26,631 bases of DNA from Planctomycetota bacterium (GTDB taxonomy: Bacteria > Planctomycetota > PUPC01 > JACPCR01). Shown one piece after another: positions 15,601 to 23,421 of the stretch. Position 1 is the first letter of the stretch, and each line of letters opens with the position of its first letter. The notes below the pieces were generated by a model, which ran no database searches, was not told the DNA's origin, and saw only the letters and a program-made list of their open reading frames with translations. The stretch lies in the NCBI GenBank assembly GCA_030740295.1, contig JASLXP010000137.1:1-26631 (forward strand), in the 5' to 3' direction. Both the position numbers and the translations under genes were made by a program.

Positions 15601-17266
15601 GCTCCTCTTCCGCAGGAATGATTATCTTGTGGTTTGCGACCAGATGAATTCCGGTCTGGCCAGCGAATGGCGGCAGCTCCTTCTTGCCAAGGACGTTGAG
15701 CTCACGCGCAGGCAGCTTGTCGCAAAAGGCTGGCTGGGAGTTGACGTGACGGTATCTCTGTTCCGGTTTGATGAGGCTGGTACCAAGCTGCGTCCAGCCG
15801 ACCCGGAAGAGGTGGTCATCGATGATCAGCCGCTGAAGCAGAAACGGCTCACGTTGAAGCAAGGCCCGGGCATCGGAGTTCTGGCTCTCCTCGATTTTCA
15901 TCGGCCGGAAGAAAAGCCCTGGCGCGTCAAGTCCAAGGGACGGTCACTCGTCCTCACTTCTCCTGACCGAAAATCAACAGAGACCATAGAACTCCGCGGC
16001 GGTGAATCGCCTTCGGCAAGCTGGCAGAAACGCGAGGGACGCCGTCAGGTGCTGCAATGGAAGCACACGAAGCTCATCGATCCGTGGCGACCGGCAAGAC
16101 CGACCGTTCTCAGCGAAGGAGAGATTTTCGTCCGCGGCAAGTCAGGAAAAACAAAAGAAGCCGGAGTCGGGCCCACGGACATCTTCTGTCCTGCGGGGCA
16201 ATCCCTGGAAGCACAGCAGGCTCACAATTACCTGACCCAATATCAGGCAGCCATCGAAGTCCTTCGTAAGGAGAATCTCTGGAACATGATGGCATTGGGC
16301 CCCAGGCACGTGTCGGTCATCGAAAAGGCCGGCGCAGGCGGTCTGCAGTTTCGGGAGTTCAATGAGGCGGCCACACCTGCGGCGCTATCAGGTCGTGCCG
16401 AGCAGGTGGCTCGCAACCGTTTACCGAAGCAGGTGGCTCTGATTCGCCCTGACCAGCAAAACGGAACCGGCGGGTTGCTCGCGCGTCGTTCCATCAACCA
16501 GTACGCGGGATTCGCGGTCGATGGGGTTACGGACAAAGATGTCGAAGCCGGCAAACTGGCAGGCTACAAGGCCGTCGTGCTGTGGCAGGCGAGGGATCCC
16601 GCAGTTTTCGAAGGCCGTGCCCTGGCTGCCATCCGCCGATTTGTTGAGGAAGGTGGCACTTTTCTCTGCGCCGCACCGGCTGTCCGAGGAAAAGAGGGAG
16701 GAACCGTCCAAGACCTCCTCGGCCTCCATGTGGAAGGTGTGAAGCAACGCGATGCCCTGGCCATCACCCACCCACAACTCGGACACATAGATCTCTCATC
16801 CTCCCGGCACGACGAAGAGAATCCGAGCCCAGGCCTCGGTCTTTGGGAGATTAAGACCATCAAAGGAACGGAGATCATTAAGGACACCGCCGGCTATCCC
16901 GCCATTGTTAATCGCACGCTTGGCAAAGGTCGCGTCATCACGTTCTGCTTCCGCGCGGTCGCTGCTGGCATTGACCCCGAGAATCAATTCTTCCTGTCGA
17001 AACTTCTCCATTGGTCCTTACGAAAGTCTGGCATTCAGCCGCTTGTTGACGCCCCATGGGTCGAGAAGACCATCATCCCCCAGGACAACGGCGGCCTGCT
17101 GATAGGCGCCTGGAATCCGCTCCCGGTATCCGTGCACTGTCCGATCAGACTCCCCCATCATCCGACATTGGAAATCCAACCTGTCTACAGACCCACAGGA
17201 GGATCCGTCGACGCCAACCACATCGCGCTGCCAGGCCGGAAGTGGATTGTCTTTGGTGTCCGGTGA
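12680..17266 (+). CDS. Giant secreted heparinase-like multi-domain protein with GATase-like C-terminus
   Basis: The protein has 1528 residues from ATG 12680, with GAGGA about ten bases upstream. It starts with a hydrophobic leader (NPCLLVILIGLEF) and is probably exported. Residues about 25-450 are a beta-rich region, possibly like the N-terminal domains of exo-rhamnogalacturonan-lyase-type proteins. Residues about 465-700 are helical and contain ENLGGYYNWSTNIIGGMARA, typical of lyase (alpha/alpha) toroids. Residues about 760-1190 form a heparinase II/III-like beta-sandwich ('GEEGSFVLFGLGQPVSLDGG', then HPHEHSTVTFG). A basic, Ser/Arg/Pro-rich stretch at about 901-959 interrupts that sandwich. 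Residues about 1244-1445 resemble a GATase-like domain ('YKAVVLWQARD', 'FVEEGGTFLCAAPAV', 'LGKGRVITFCFRAV'), followed by a short C-terminal beta region. The likely role is cleavage of an acidic polysaccharide; substrate and active residues are unproven. It is much longer than ordinary heparinase-like lyases. Confidence 0.6.
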   Translation: MKNPCLLVILIGLEFSEHSSAELRSDVRLDNPFEHGFPIQPVQSVLAVTRDLLPKGVPLSVDALNRHAGLKDEFSGQMIRVQWSDLHLPEKPNGDAQATANYITDLPARTKKLLKLVGPLDWKASDSRALTTSEDKTAKLVEVRTGRLGLRLPLSNSDRPPILKVCRLPGMHGEGATPRSGQLPWRGRSRFLRTGQIERLEVERSPAGPVFYRHAMQYRFALGAAYRCEVTCWAGLDYMTVEETITGPASEWMRWEYELEDWPTHVYTAGHGATHKFVSSYRNSAVYYDFALAEIAPDKDFLWLPNYLIWSRFEDALLACFIRSAAGPGGGAPFEPDMLTIFQIRRGEWEDHLWAPRARRPLDDRPWHPWSQRRWWGSRHGTIRVIRNGHPKSGAFIRFSLVPGTRSWGLWMGDSKTLPRPRKRIHNNAPLPSLIKTAAGEVRLNELQHRILDWQPDPRVRHPRMEMTPELIARMETKAKSDPYFSSALGRLQKDSAFRALIHKDRKAAKGIAAGVLRDLNTRFNFPLTEGIEFSSHLSPVGVRPVFRHAAKVDLLLGADLLGPEIQKQLRERFAYLAYLMTDSMFMAHKYNAGHPNFDADRYISIAAIAMLYPDHPHAKQWLDHAIRSLREAMRIYVISQSGKWAENLGGYYNWSTNIIGGMARALKFTGSADPYAWPEFQNFWRWGLGTALPPKPSTGQLGKVKAGDLERFRLVPGIGDNGGDGGLGVHGGFALAGAGILAHNPELGRHLLWFWNEGGRHSYGHYPYSMFFGLSSEHLEIAARSRSRPDFRSQLLDGYGSLFRANFGEPTESYVLFKCGPGGYRYHGEEGSFVLFGLGQPVSLDGGRAWHPHEHSTVTFGEKRLGLHRGRIVQFESTPDIDYACGKFPGSAEQLASAASSLRGKSVPKRSRPSRSSGRGRDSGFFKRLLGKSSEDRPPTPAIEPLLSPESEPDSDVMDFFDAHRSSDIMTRQLLFRRNDYLVVCDQMNSGLASEWRQLLLAKDVELTRRQLVAKGWLGVDVTVSLFRFDEAGTKLRPADPEEVVIDDQPLKQKRLTLKQGPGIGVLALLDFHRPEEKPWRVKSKGRSLVLTSPDRKSTETIELRGGESPSASWQKREGRRQVLQWKHTKLIDPWRPARPTVLSEGEIFVRGKSGKTKEAGVGPTDIFCPAGQSLEAQQAHNYLTQYQAAIEVLRKENLWNMMALGPRHVSVIEKAGAGGLQFREFNEAATPAALSGRAEQVARNRLPKQVALIRPDQQNGTGGLLARRSINQYAGFAVDGVTDKDVEAGKLAGYKAVVLWQARDPAVFEGRALAAIRRFVEEGGTFLCAAPAVRGKEGGTVQDLLGLHVEGVKQRDALAITHPQLGHIDLSSSRHDEENPSPGLGLWEIKTIKGTEIIKDTAGYPAIVNRTLGKGRVITFCFRAVAAGIDPENQFFLSKLLHWSLRKSGIQPLVDAPWVEKTIIPQDNGGLLIGAWNPLPVSVHCPIRLPHHPTLEIQPVYRPTGGSVDANHIALPGRKWIVFGVR

Positions 17267-17303
17267 TCTCTATCGAGTTGATGAGTTTCATGCCGCGGCG
17301 CCC

Positions 17304-19601
17304 TCAGTCTCTCTGTTCAGTGCGTCGCCTTGGGAGACACACCATCAGCAACACCAGCAGACTCGCTCCGCTTAATGCCATACCGGCATCCACAATCTCC
17401 GGCCGAAATTCAAACCTGATTACATGAGCGCCAGGCGCAAGGGCAACCGCGCGGAACATGTAGTTCGCACGCAGTATCGAAACCGGCTGGCCGTTCACAA
17501 AGGCGCGCCAACCGGGATAAAAGCTGTCGTGCAAGACAAACAGGCCCGGAGCGTTGGTAGAAACTTTGACCTGTAATACGTCGTTTCCATCCTCCACAAA
17601 TTCGACGCGGTCCTCCGCGGCCGCCCCGGCCGAGCCAGCAAATTCAGGCAATGCATCGAGGAGAACTTTCATCCTTGGATTCCAATCAGGACCGGCCATT
17701 CGCCGGAGTGCTGTCTCATCTTCGACAACTTCGAACTGGTGAGCGATGTAAGCCCTGGGCACGCTATGCGGATTCAGAAACGCACGGAATGGGCCCACCT
17801 CGGTAGCCAATGTCTCCTCCATGTTCTCCAGCTTGCCGTTATCCAGAATGAATCGCGCGCACAGAAGATCCTGAATGCGTCGGCTCGGTTTCTGTGATTC
17901 GGGAGACTCGCGGAGCTTGCTGACCAGCTCGTAGTAATGCGCTGATGGCGAAAGACTGCCCTCCCAACCGGAAATGTCCTTCAGGTCGTATTCGAGATTC
18001 TTGCTGACTCGCAAATCCAGGCAGTGATGCGAGTGGACACGCCACTGGTATCCGAGGCCCTTGCGGACCGAGCTGGCAAACTGTCTCTGGTGCAGCAGAC
18101 GCTCCGTATCTGGTCTGTTCAGATTCGCAAATTCCGATTCACGCGTAAGAACAAGCAGCGGGAAAAAGATGGATAGAAATAGAAAGACCTTTCGCCATGG
18201 AAAAGGCCTGAGCCCGGCCGTTTCCATTTTCTCGTGGACTCTCGACAAATAGAGGCTGGCAATACTGATGAGCGTGAAGGCCAGGTCCGTCAACACCAAT
18301 CGGATGAAGCCCTGCTCACCGAAAACACTGAAAACGATCGCCGCAAGGCATCCGGTACCCAATGCCCCCAGCGCGAAACCGCGATGGCGTCCCCCGAGCC
18401 TCGAAGCCTGCATGCAAATCTGAATGCCGCCGGCTGCCAGAACAGCAATGCCAAGGTTCGTAAGATAAATGAAACGGGCCGGGTTCCTTACGGACTGAAG
18501 GCCGCTCAGGTACAGGAGACGATAGATGGGAGTGAACTTGCCAAAAGAAAGCACAAGCGTCCCAATGGTCAGCCAAATCCAGAACTTCACATCAGAGCGG
18601 CCACGTTCGCGCCACCCATAAAAGCAGGCCAGGGCAACGGATGTGAACCCCACGTATCCCGCGAGTTCAGAGGCCGGGATGCCCCCAAGCCGATTGCCCG
18701 TTGCTCCATAGTAGCCCCAGAAATTCGGCATCAGCAACTCGACCAGAGGCTTCCAGGGCGGAATTGAATTCTGTCCCGCACTCTCCCACGCGATGCCTCC
18801 GGCCCGCACGGAGTACTTCAACATTTCATAGCTGGGCAGAAGCTGGAATGCAGCCAGGAGCCCGCCCAGTAGCAATGCACCGCCCATTCCTGCCGCAGGC
18901 TTGATCGCACACAGCCCCTCCTGCCTCCGCGAAACCGTGTGCATGAATGCCAGAAAAACCAGACCCAGAGACATGTAGATACTGTTCTCGAGCGCGCCCG
19001 GCAGGAACTGAACGAAGTACAACAACGACAACGCTGCGAATCGACATTTTGATTGAGACTTCAACCACCGGACGGCCGCCCAGAAAACAAAGGGCGTCCA
19101 CGCACAGGTCATGATGTGCATGTGATGCCCCATGTGAAAACAGAAATAGCCGCCGAAGCTGTAAATCGTCCCCGCGCAAACACAGGCGAACGAAGAAGCA
19201 CCGGTTGCCTCCCTCGCCAGAAGCGCCGTCCCTGCGCCAGCAAGGCCGAGATGCAGGATCAGGCTCAGCCAGATTATCCCGGGGCCCAGGTATAAGACGA
19301 ACAGCCAGGTGGGCGGATAGAATACCGCGTGGGAAGGGTCTGCAAGATAGGGAATGCCGCCGAACAGATGCGGCAGCCAGAGCGGAAAATCACCATTACG
19401 GATGCTCTGGGCAAAGAAGAACCGAACAGGATATAAGAACTTGGCCGTATCCCCGATTAGATAGTCGCACCCCAACACCAGCGGCTCGCAGAAATAGATC
19501 AGCGCAAGGCCAACGAACGCAACGTAAATGCTGAAGAGTCTGCGACAACCGTGCATGCGCACATTATGTGACCGAGACCGAACGCCTCCACACTGAATCA
19601 T
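17304..19601 (-). CDS. YfhO-family integral membrane protein (GT-C-like)
   Basis: The 765-residue minus-strand protein starts at ATG 19601, just after a G-rich stretch (GGGGGG) that may serve as ribosome-binding site. ATG 19556 (MHGCRRLFS) is a plausible shorter start directly before the first membrane helix. The N-terminal part has the YfhO signature: first helix IYVAFVGLALIYF, then LIGDTAKFLYPVRFF and NGDFPLWLPHLFGGIPYLAD. Many hydrophobic helices follow to about residue 470. A soluble region comes next, with the family's late motif HDSFYPGWRAFVNG. A final membrane helix (LSGASLLVLLMVCL) precedes a basic tail. YfhO proteins resemble GT-C glycosyltransferases and are linked to glycosylation of cell-surface polymers; the donor and acceptor here are unknown. 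It is convergent with the giant lyase-like gene (37 bases between) and divergent from the propeller gene. Confidence 0.8.
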   Translation of the reverse strand: MIQCGGVRSRSHNVRMHGCRRLFSIYVAFVGLALIYFCEPLVLGCDYLIGDTAKFLYPVRFFFAQSIRNGDFPLWLPHLFGGIPYLADPSHAVFYPPTWLFVLYLGPGIIWLSLILHLGLAGAGTALLAREATGASSFACVCAGTIYSFGGYFCFHMGHHMHIMTCAWTPFVFWAAVRWLKSQSKCRFAALSLLYFVQFLPGALENSIYMSLGLVFLAFMHTVSRRQEGLCAIKPAAGMGGALLLGGLLAAFQLLPSYEMLKYSVRAGGIAWESAGQNSIPPWKPLVELLMPNFWGYYGATGNRLGGIPASELAGYVGFTSVALACFYGWRERGRSDVKFWIWLTIGTLVLSFGKFTPIYRLLYLSGLQSVRNPARFIYLTNLGIAVLAAGGIQICMQASRLGGRHRGFALGALGTGCLAAIVFSVFGEQGFIRLVLTDLAFTLISIASLYLSRVHEKMETAGLRPFPWRKVFLFLSIFFPLLVLTRESEFANLNRPDTERLLHQRQFASSVRKGLGYQWRVHSHHCLDLRVSKNLEYDLKDISGWEGSLSPSAHYYELVSKLRESPESQKPSRRIQDLLCARFILDNGKLENMEETLATEVGPFRAFLNPHSVPRAYIAHQFEVVEDETALRRMAGPDWNPRMKVLLDALPEFAGSAGAAAEDRVEFVEDGNDVLQVKVSTNAPGLFVLHDSFYPGWRAFVNGQPVSILRANYMFRAVALAPGAHVIRFEFRPEIVDAGMALSGASLLVLLMVCLPRRRTEQRD

Positions 19602-19614
19602 CGGCCCCCCGTGA

Positions 19615-19644
19615 TTGCAAACCTGGCTTCGCGTCTGGTATACA
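19615..19644 (+). promoter_or_regulatory. Candidate sigma-70 promoter for the propeller/cytochrome pair
   Basis: TTGCAA at 19615-19620 and TATACA at 19639-19644 each match four of six consensus bases and are separated by 18 bases. The -10 element ends 35 bases before the ATG at 19680. It lies in the only 78 bases between this gene and the divergent YfhO gene. Placement supports it, the matches are modest. Confidence 0.3.
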
Positions 19645-19679
19645 GCAATAACAGTTAAATCAAAGTCCGGAGTCTCACT

Positions 19680-22136
19680 ATGCTTTCACTGATCATCTGT
19701 CTATCCACCACATTTTCTGGCTTTGCTGAAGTGCCTTTCCTCACGCCTCCGCAGGCCATTGAGAAAATGACCTTTCCGGAGGGATTTTCAGTCAAGGCTT
19801 TCGCCGCGGAGCCGGATGTCATCCAGCCTTTCGCATTTTGCTTTGATGCACGGGGTCGCATCTGGGTCGCCGAAAATCTGAACTACCAGACCAGGCGGTC
19901 AGATACTTTCAAGCAAGGCCCGAAGGGCAGAATCATCATTCTGGAAGACACGGATGGTGACGGTGTCTTTAACACCCGGAAAGTCTTTAAGGACAAGATC
20001 TTTTTCCCGAGTGGCCTTGCCCTGGGATTTGGCGGGGTCTGGGTTGGTTCGCCACCTAATCTCCTGTTCATTCCAGATCGCGACGGGGATGACGTGCCTG
20101 ACGGCGAGCCGGAAATTGTCCTCGATGGTTGGGGCAGGCACGACAGACATGAAACATTAAACAGCTTTCTATGGGGGCCCGATGGCTGGCTTTACGGTTG
20201 CCATGGAGTCTTCACTCATTCAAAAGTCGGAAAGCCAGGCACCCCCGCGCATGAACGCACGCCGATTAATGCGGGCGTCTGGCGATACCATCCAGTCAAA
20301 AAGAAATTTGAAGTGTTTGCCTGGGGCACAAGTAATCCCTGGGGCATGGATTTCGACAATCACGGCCAGATGTTCCTTACGGCCTGTGTGATACCACATC
20401 TGTGGCACATCATTCACGGCGGCCGTTATCACAGACAGGGAGGCAGACACTTTAATCCCAATGTCTTTGATGACATAAAAACGATCGCGGACCATCGGCA
20501 CAAATCTGCTCACGGTGGCGCTCGCTTTTATCTGGCCGACGCATTCCCGGAAGAATACCGCGGCCGGCTCTTCATGTGCAATATCCATCAGCACGCAATG
20601 TTGACAGATGTTCTTAAACGCCGCGGATCGGGTTTTACCGGCAGCCATGGCGATGACTTCCTGAATTCAAACGACCAGCAGTGGCTAGGGTTTAATATGG
20701 AAATCGGCCCGGAAGGCGCCGTTTATGTCATTGATTGGCACGACGCGGACATATGCGGCCGCAAAGTCCATCATCCGGAGACTGGGAGGATCTTTCGTGT
20801 AGCCTACAACGATACAAAAGCACTAAAAGATATAAATCTCGCTGCACTGAACGATTCCGAATTAGTAAACCTGCAATTACACAATAACGATTGGTATGTC
20901 CGCCGCGCACGTCGGCTCTTACATGAGCGCGCGGCCTCAAAACAGTTGGATGAAACCACCCATTCCAAACTCAGGGGTATTCTGGACAATCAACAAGAGG
21001 CATCAAAAAAGCTGCGGGCCCTTTGGTGCCTGCACGTTACCGGTGGGGCATCAGAAGAATTACTATTTAGCCTCCTGAATAACAGTGAGGAATACATTCG
21101 AGCCTGGTCGATCCAATTGTTAGCAGAGGACGGAACAGTCATCGAAAAAGTCCTGACCAAGTGGGCAGAGATGGCCGAAACCGATACTTCGGCTGTCGTT
21201 CGCCTGTATCTTGCTTCAGCCATGCAGCGCGTCCCGGTCGAACAGAGATGGCAAGTGCTGGAAAACCTCGCGAAACACAAAGACGATGCAGACGATCACA
21301 ACCTGCCACTCATGCTCTGGTACGCGCTCGAGCCAGCAGTAACTACGGATGTTAAAAGGGCACTTCTGCTTGCACGCAGTTCACAAATTCCACTTCTCAC
21401 GCGTTATGTGACGCGCCGAATTACTGGTGGATCGGTTAAACCCACCAAAACCAAAAGCAAAACATCTCTGCCAGAAAAGGTCGCCCCTGCAAAATCGGTT
21501 TCAGATGAAGGCATCATGCTTCGGTTGAATCCTGATAATGTTATCGCAGATGAAAATAAGATTACCCAGTGGCCGGATCATTCAGGGGCAAGAAATAGTG
21601 CTTCCCAAAGTACTGCTGAACAGCAACCGCTGCAGACGGAAATCGAAGGTAGGAAAGCCTTAACGTTTGAGGAAGAACGGCATTTGGTTATCAAACATAA
21701 CAGGGATATCAGTTTTAGCGCTGCAGACAGCTACACGGTTTCCGCCTGGGTGTATCTGGGAAAATCCAAGGGCAGCGGATGGCGGGGCATCGTTACTAAG
21801 TCGCGCGACAGAAGCCCCTGGTATGGCTTGTGGATTGACAGCGGCGGACGCTGGGTCTTTGGCGGGAGCGGCGAGAACCTGGCGGGAGGGGCTGTCTCCA
21901 ATGGATGGCATCATGTATGTGGTGTCCAGGAAGGAAGTGTAGGGCGCAGAATATATGTGGACGGCATCTTAAAAAGCCAGGGAAGAGCCTTGAAAGCGAA
22001 CGGCCCTGGTGATGTCTGGATAGGTGGTGCTAAATCTGTGAAGGAGTTTTTCCAGGGAGCACTGGGTGAAATCAGGATCTTTAAACGGGCCCTGTCCCAT
22101 CCGGAGGTGGCTTTCTTGGCTTTGAACAAGAATTAG
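19680..22136 (+). CDS. PVC-type dehydrogenase beta-propeller with HEAT and LamG-like domains, lacking the heme domain
   Basis: The protein has 818 residues; ATG 19680 has CCGGAG about seven bases upstream and opens a short signal peptide (LSLIICLSTTFSGFAEV). Residues about 22-380 match the PVC membrane-bound dehydrogenase propeller (TIGR02604 type): FPEGFSVKAFAAEPDVIQP, GRIWVAENLNY, the calcium-loop-like EDTDGDGVFNTRKVF and DRDGDDVPDG, then GPDGWLYGCHG and NPWGMDFDNHGQ. Residues about 390-560 are HEAT-like helices. Residues about 615-815 form a LamG/concanavalin-like sandwich ('YTVSAWVYLGKSKGSGWRGI', 'NGWHHVCGVQEG', 'LGEIRIFKRALS'). Canonical family members usually end in a CxxCH cytochrome domain. 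None is present here; it is encoded by the next gene. The likely role is a periplasmic oxidoreductase or carbohydrate-binding partner. The substrate is unknown. Confidence 0.85.
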   Translation: MLSLIICLSTTFSGFAEVPFLTPPQAIEKMTFPEGFSVKAFAAEPDVIQPFAFCFDARGRIWVAENLNYQTRRSDTFKQGPKGRIIILEDTDGDGVFNTRKVFKDKIFFPSGLALGFGGVWVGSPPNLLFIPDRDGDDVPDGEPEIVLDGWGRHDRHETLNSFLWGPDGWLYGCHGVFTHSKVGKPGTPAHERTPINAGVWRYHPVKKKFEVFAWGTSNPWGMDFDNHGQMFLTACVIPHLWHIIHGGRYHRQGGRHFNPNVFDDIKTIADHRHKSAHGGARFYLADAFPEEYRGRLFMCNIHQHAMLTDVLKRRGSGFTGSHGDDFLNSNDQQWLGFNMEIGPEGAVYVIDWHDADICGRKVHHPETGRIFRVAYNDTKALKDINLAALNDSELVNLQLHNNDWYVRRARRLLHERAASKQLDETTHSKLRGILDNQQEASKKLRALWCLHVTGGASEELLFSLLNNSEEYIRAWSIQLLAEDGTVIEKVLTKWAEMAETDTSAVVRLYLASAMQRVPVEQRWQVLENLAKHKDDADDHNLPLMLWYALEPAVTTDVKRALLLARSSQIPLLTRYVTRRITGGSVKPTKTKSKTSLPEKVAPAKSVSDEGIMLRLNPDNVIADENKITQWPDHSGARNSASQSTAEQQPLQTEIEGRKALTFEEERHLVIKHNRDISFSAADSYTVSAWVYLGKSKGSGWRGIVTKSRDRSPWYGLWIDSGGRWVFGGSGENLAGGAVSNGWHHVCGVQEGSVGRRIYVDGILKSQGRALKANGPGDVWIGGAKSVKEFFQGALGEIRIFKRALSHPEVAFLALNKN

Positions 22137-22145
22137 TAATTTGCC

Positions 22146-22150
22146 AGGAA
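22146..22150 (+). promoter_or_regulatory. Shine-Dalgarno site selecting the 22158 start
   Basis: AGGAA lies seven bases before ATG 22158, inside the 21-base gap after the upstream stop. It shows that the heme protein is separately initiated, probably with translational coupling to the propeller gene. Confidence 0.55.
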
Positions 22151-22157
22151 ATAATGG

Positions 22158-23420
22158 ATGAGACGTCACCGTTCAAGAAATCCCCTTCTCCGCCAGAGTG
22201 CTCGAGGAACCACTAGGTCCATCACCACCCGAATGGTTGCGATGATGATTGCTTTTGTATGCCAGTTGGTGCTGTCCCATTCATTATTTTCAGAAGAGAA
22301 TTCCGGGCTGGACGCATTAGTGCAAGTCCTTAACCAGGTAGAGGATTCTAGTTTTCAGCGTGACGTGCTCGATGGCATGCTGGAGGGATTACGGGGACGA
22401 AAAAACGTAAGGATGCCGAAGGATTGGCCCGGTACGTATTTAAAGCTCTCCATGAGCGAAAGTGCCGAAGTGAGGGACAGGTCTCTAAAGGTAGCGTTGG
22501 TGTTCGGCGATCCAGGTGCGATAAAAAGGTTGAAAGAGACCGCGCTGGATTCCGATACTGAATTGGATGCCAGGCGTAGCGCGTTGCGAATTCTTGTCAG
22601 CCGGCAGACGAAAGGCCTGGCTCCACTGCTTCACCAGATACTGAAAGATAAGAATCTGCGTAGAGACGCAATTGTTTGTCTGTCTCGTTATTCGGACGAC
22701 CGGACCCCCAAAATCATATTCGCAAATTATGCCGCATGGTCTCGAGAGGTGCAGACAGCCGCAATCAACACACTTGTATCGCGGCGTTCCTACGCGCTGG
22801 CATTACTGGATGCACTTGGAGAAGGCCGAATAGCAAGCAAGGAGATTTCTGCATTTGCCGCTCGCCAGATGAAGAATATGAATGACCCGGAGGTCCTGGA
22901 GAAGTTAACCCGGGCTTGGGGCACTGTTCAGGAAACTTCAGCAGATAAAAAAGCCCTGATCGCTAAGTACAAGAAGTTTCTCTCCAAGAGATTTATCAGA
23001 AAAGCAGACCTCAAGAACGGGCGAACTATCTTTGATAAAACGTGCCTTCAGTGCCACACCCTGTTCGGAAAAGGCGGCAGGATTGGCCCGGAGATCACCG
23101 GTTCGAATCGCGACAACCTTGACTACATCCTCGAGAACATCCTCACACCCAGTGCGTTCATTGGTAAAGGGTTCGAACTGACCAATATCCTGACTAAGGA
23201 TGAGCAACTGATATCAGGCATCATTGTTGAAAAAACTCGTGCACGGATCGTTATTCAAACCCTCAACGAGAAAGTGGTCTTGGACCGTGCCGAAATTGAC
23301 AATATGAAAAGTTCGCAGACATCCATGATGCCGGAGGGCCTGGTGGAAGGCATGAAGAGAGAGGAAGTACGGGATCTCATAGGTTACCTGGCATCGCCCG
23401 TACAAGTACCGCTGGATTAA
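22158..23420 (+). CDS. HEAT-repeat protein with C-terminal PVC-type CxxCH heme domain
   Basis: The protein has 420 residues. ATG 22158 is supported by AGGAA seven bases upstream. A basic N-terminus of about 25 residues leads into a hydrophobic core (VAMMIAFVCQLVLSHSLF), so it is probably exported. Residues about 55-270 are HEAT-like helical repeats. Residues about 285-420 are a c-type cytochrome domain of the PVC family (TIGR02603 type). C296, C299 and H300 form CLQCH, followed by TLFGKGGRIGPEITGSNRDN. M390/M391 in SMMPEGL supplies the probable distal heme ligand. It should take electrons from the propeller protein encoded 21 bases upstream, a job normally done within one polypeptide. It is convergent with the PilZ gene, with one base between the two stops, leaving no room for a separate terminator. 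Confidence 0.85.
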   Translation: MRRHRSRNPLLRQSARGTTRSITTRMVAMMIAFVCQLVLSHSLFSEENSGLDALVQVLNQVEDSSFQRDVLDGMLEGLRGRKNVRMPKDWPGTYLKLSMSESAEVRDRSLKVALVFGDPGAIKRLKETALDSDTELDARRSALRILVSRQTKGLAPLLHQILKDKNLRRDAIVCLSRYSDDRTPKIIFANYAAWSREVQTAAINTLVSRRSYALALLDALGEGRIASKEISAFAARQMKNMNDPEVLEKLTRAWGTVQETSADKKALIAKYKKFLSKRFIRKADLKNGRTIFDKTCLQCHTLFGKGGRIGPEITGSNRDNLDYILENILTPSAFIGKGFELTNILTKDEQLISGIIVEKTRARIVIQTLNEKVVLDRAEIDNMKSSQTSMMPEGLVEGMKREEVRDLIGYLASPVQVPLD

Positions 23421-23421
23421 C

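Noticed and set aside
22134..22157. Propeller and heme genes as one gene broken by a nonsense mutation
   Set aside because: They are in the same frame, but three stops, a Shine-Dalgarno site and a fresh signal sequence lie between them.
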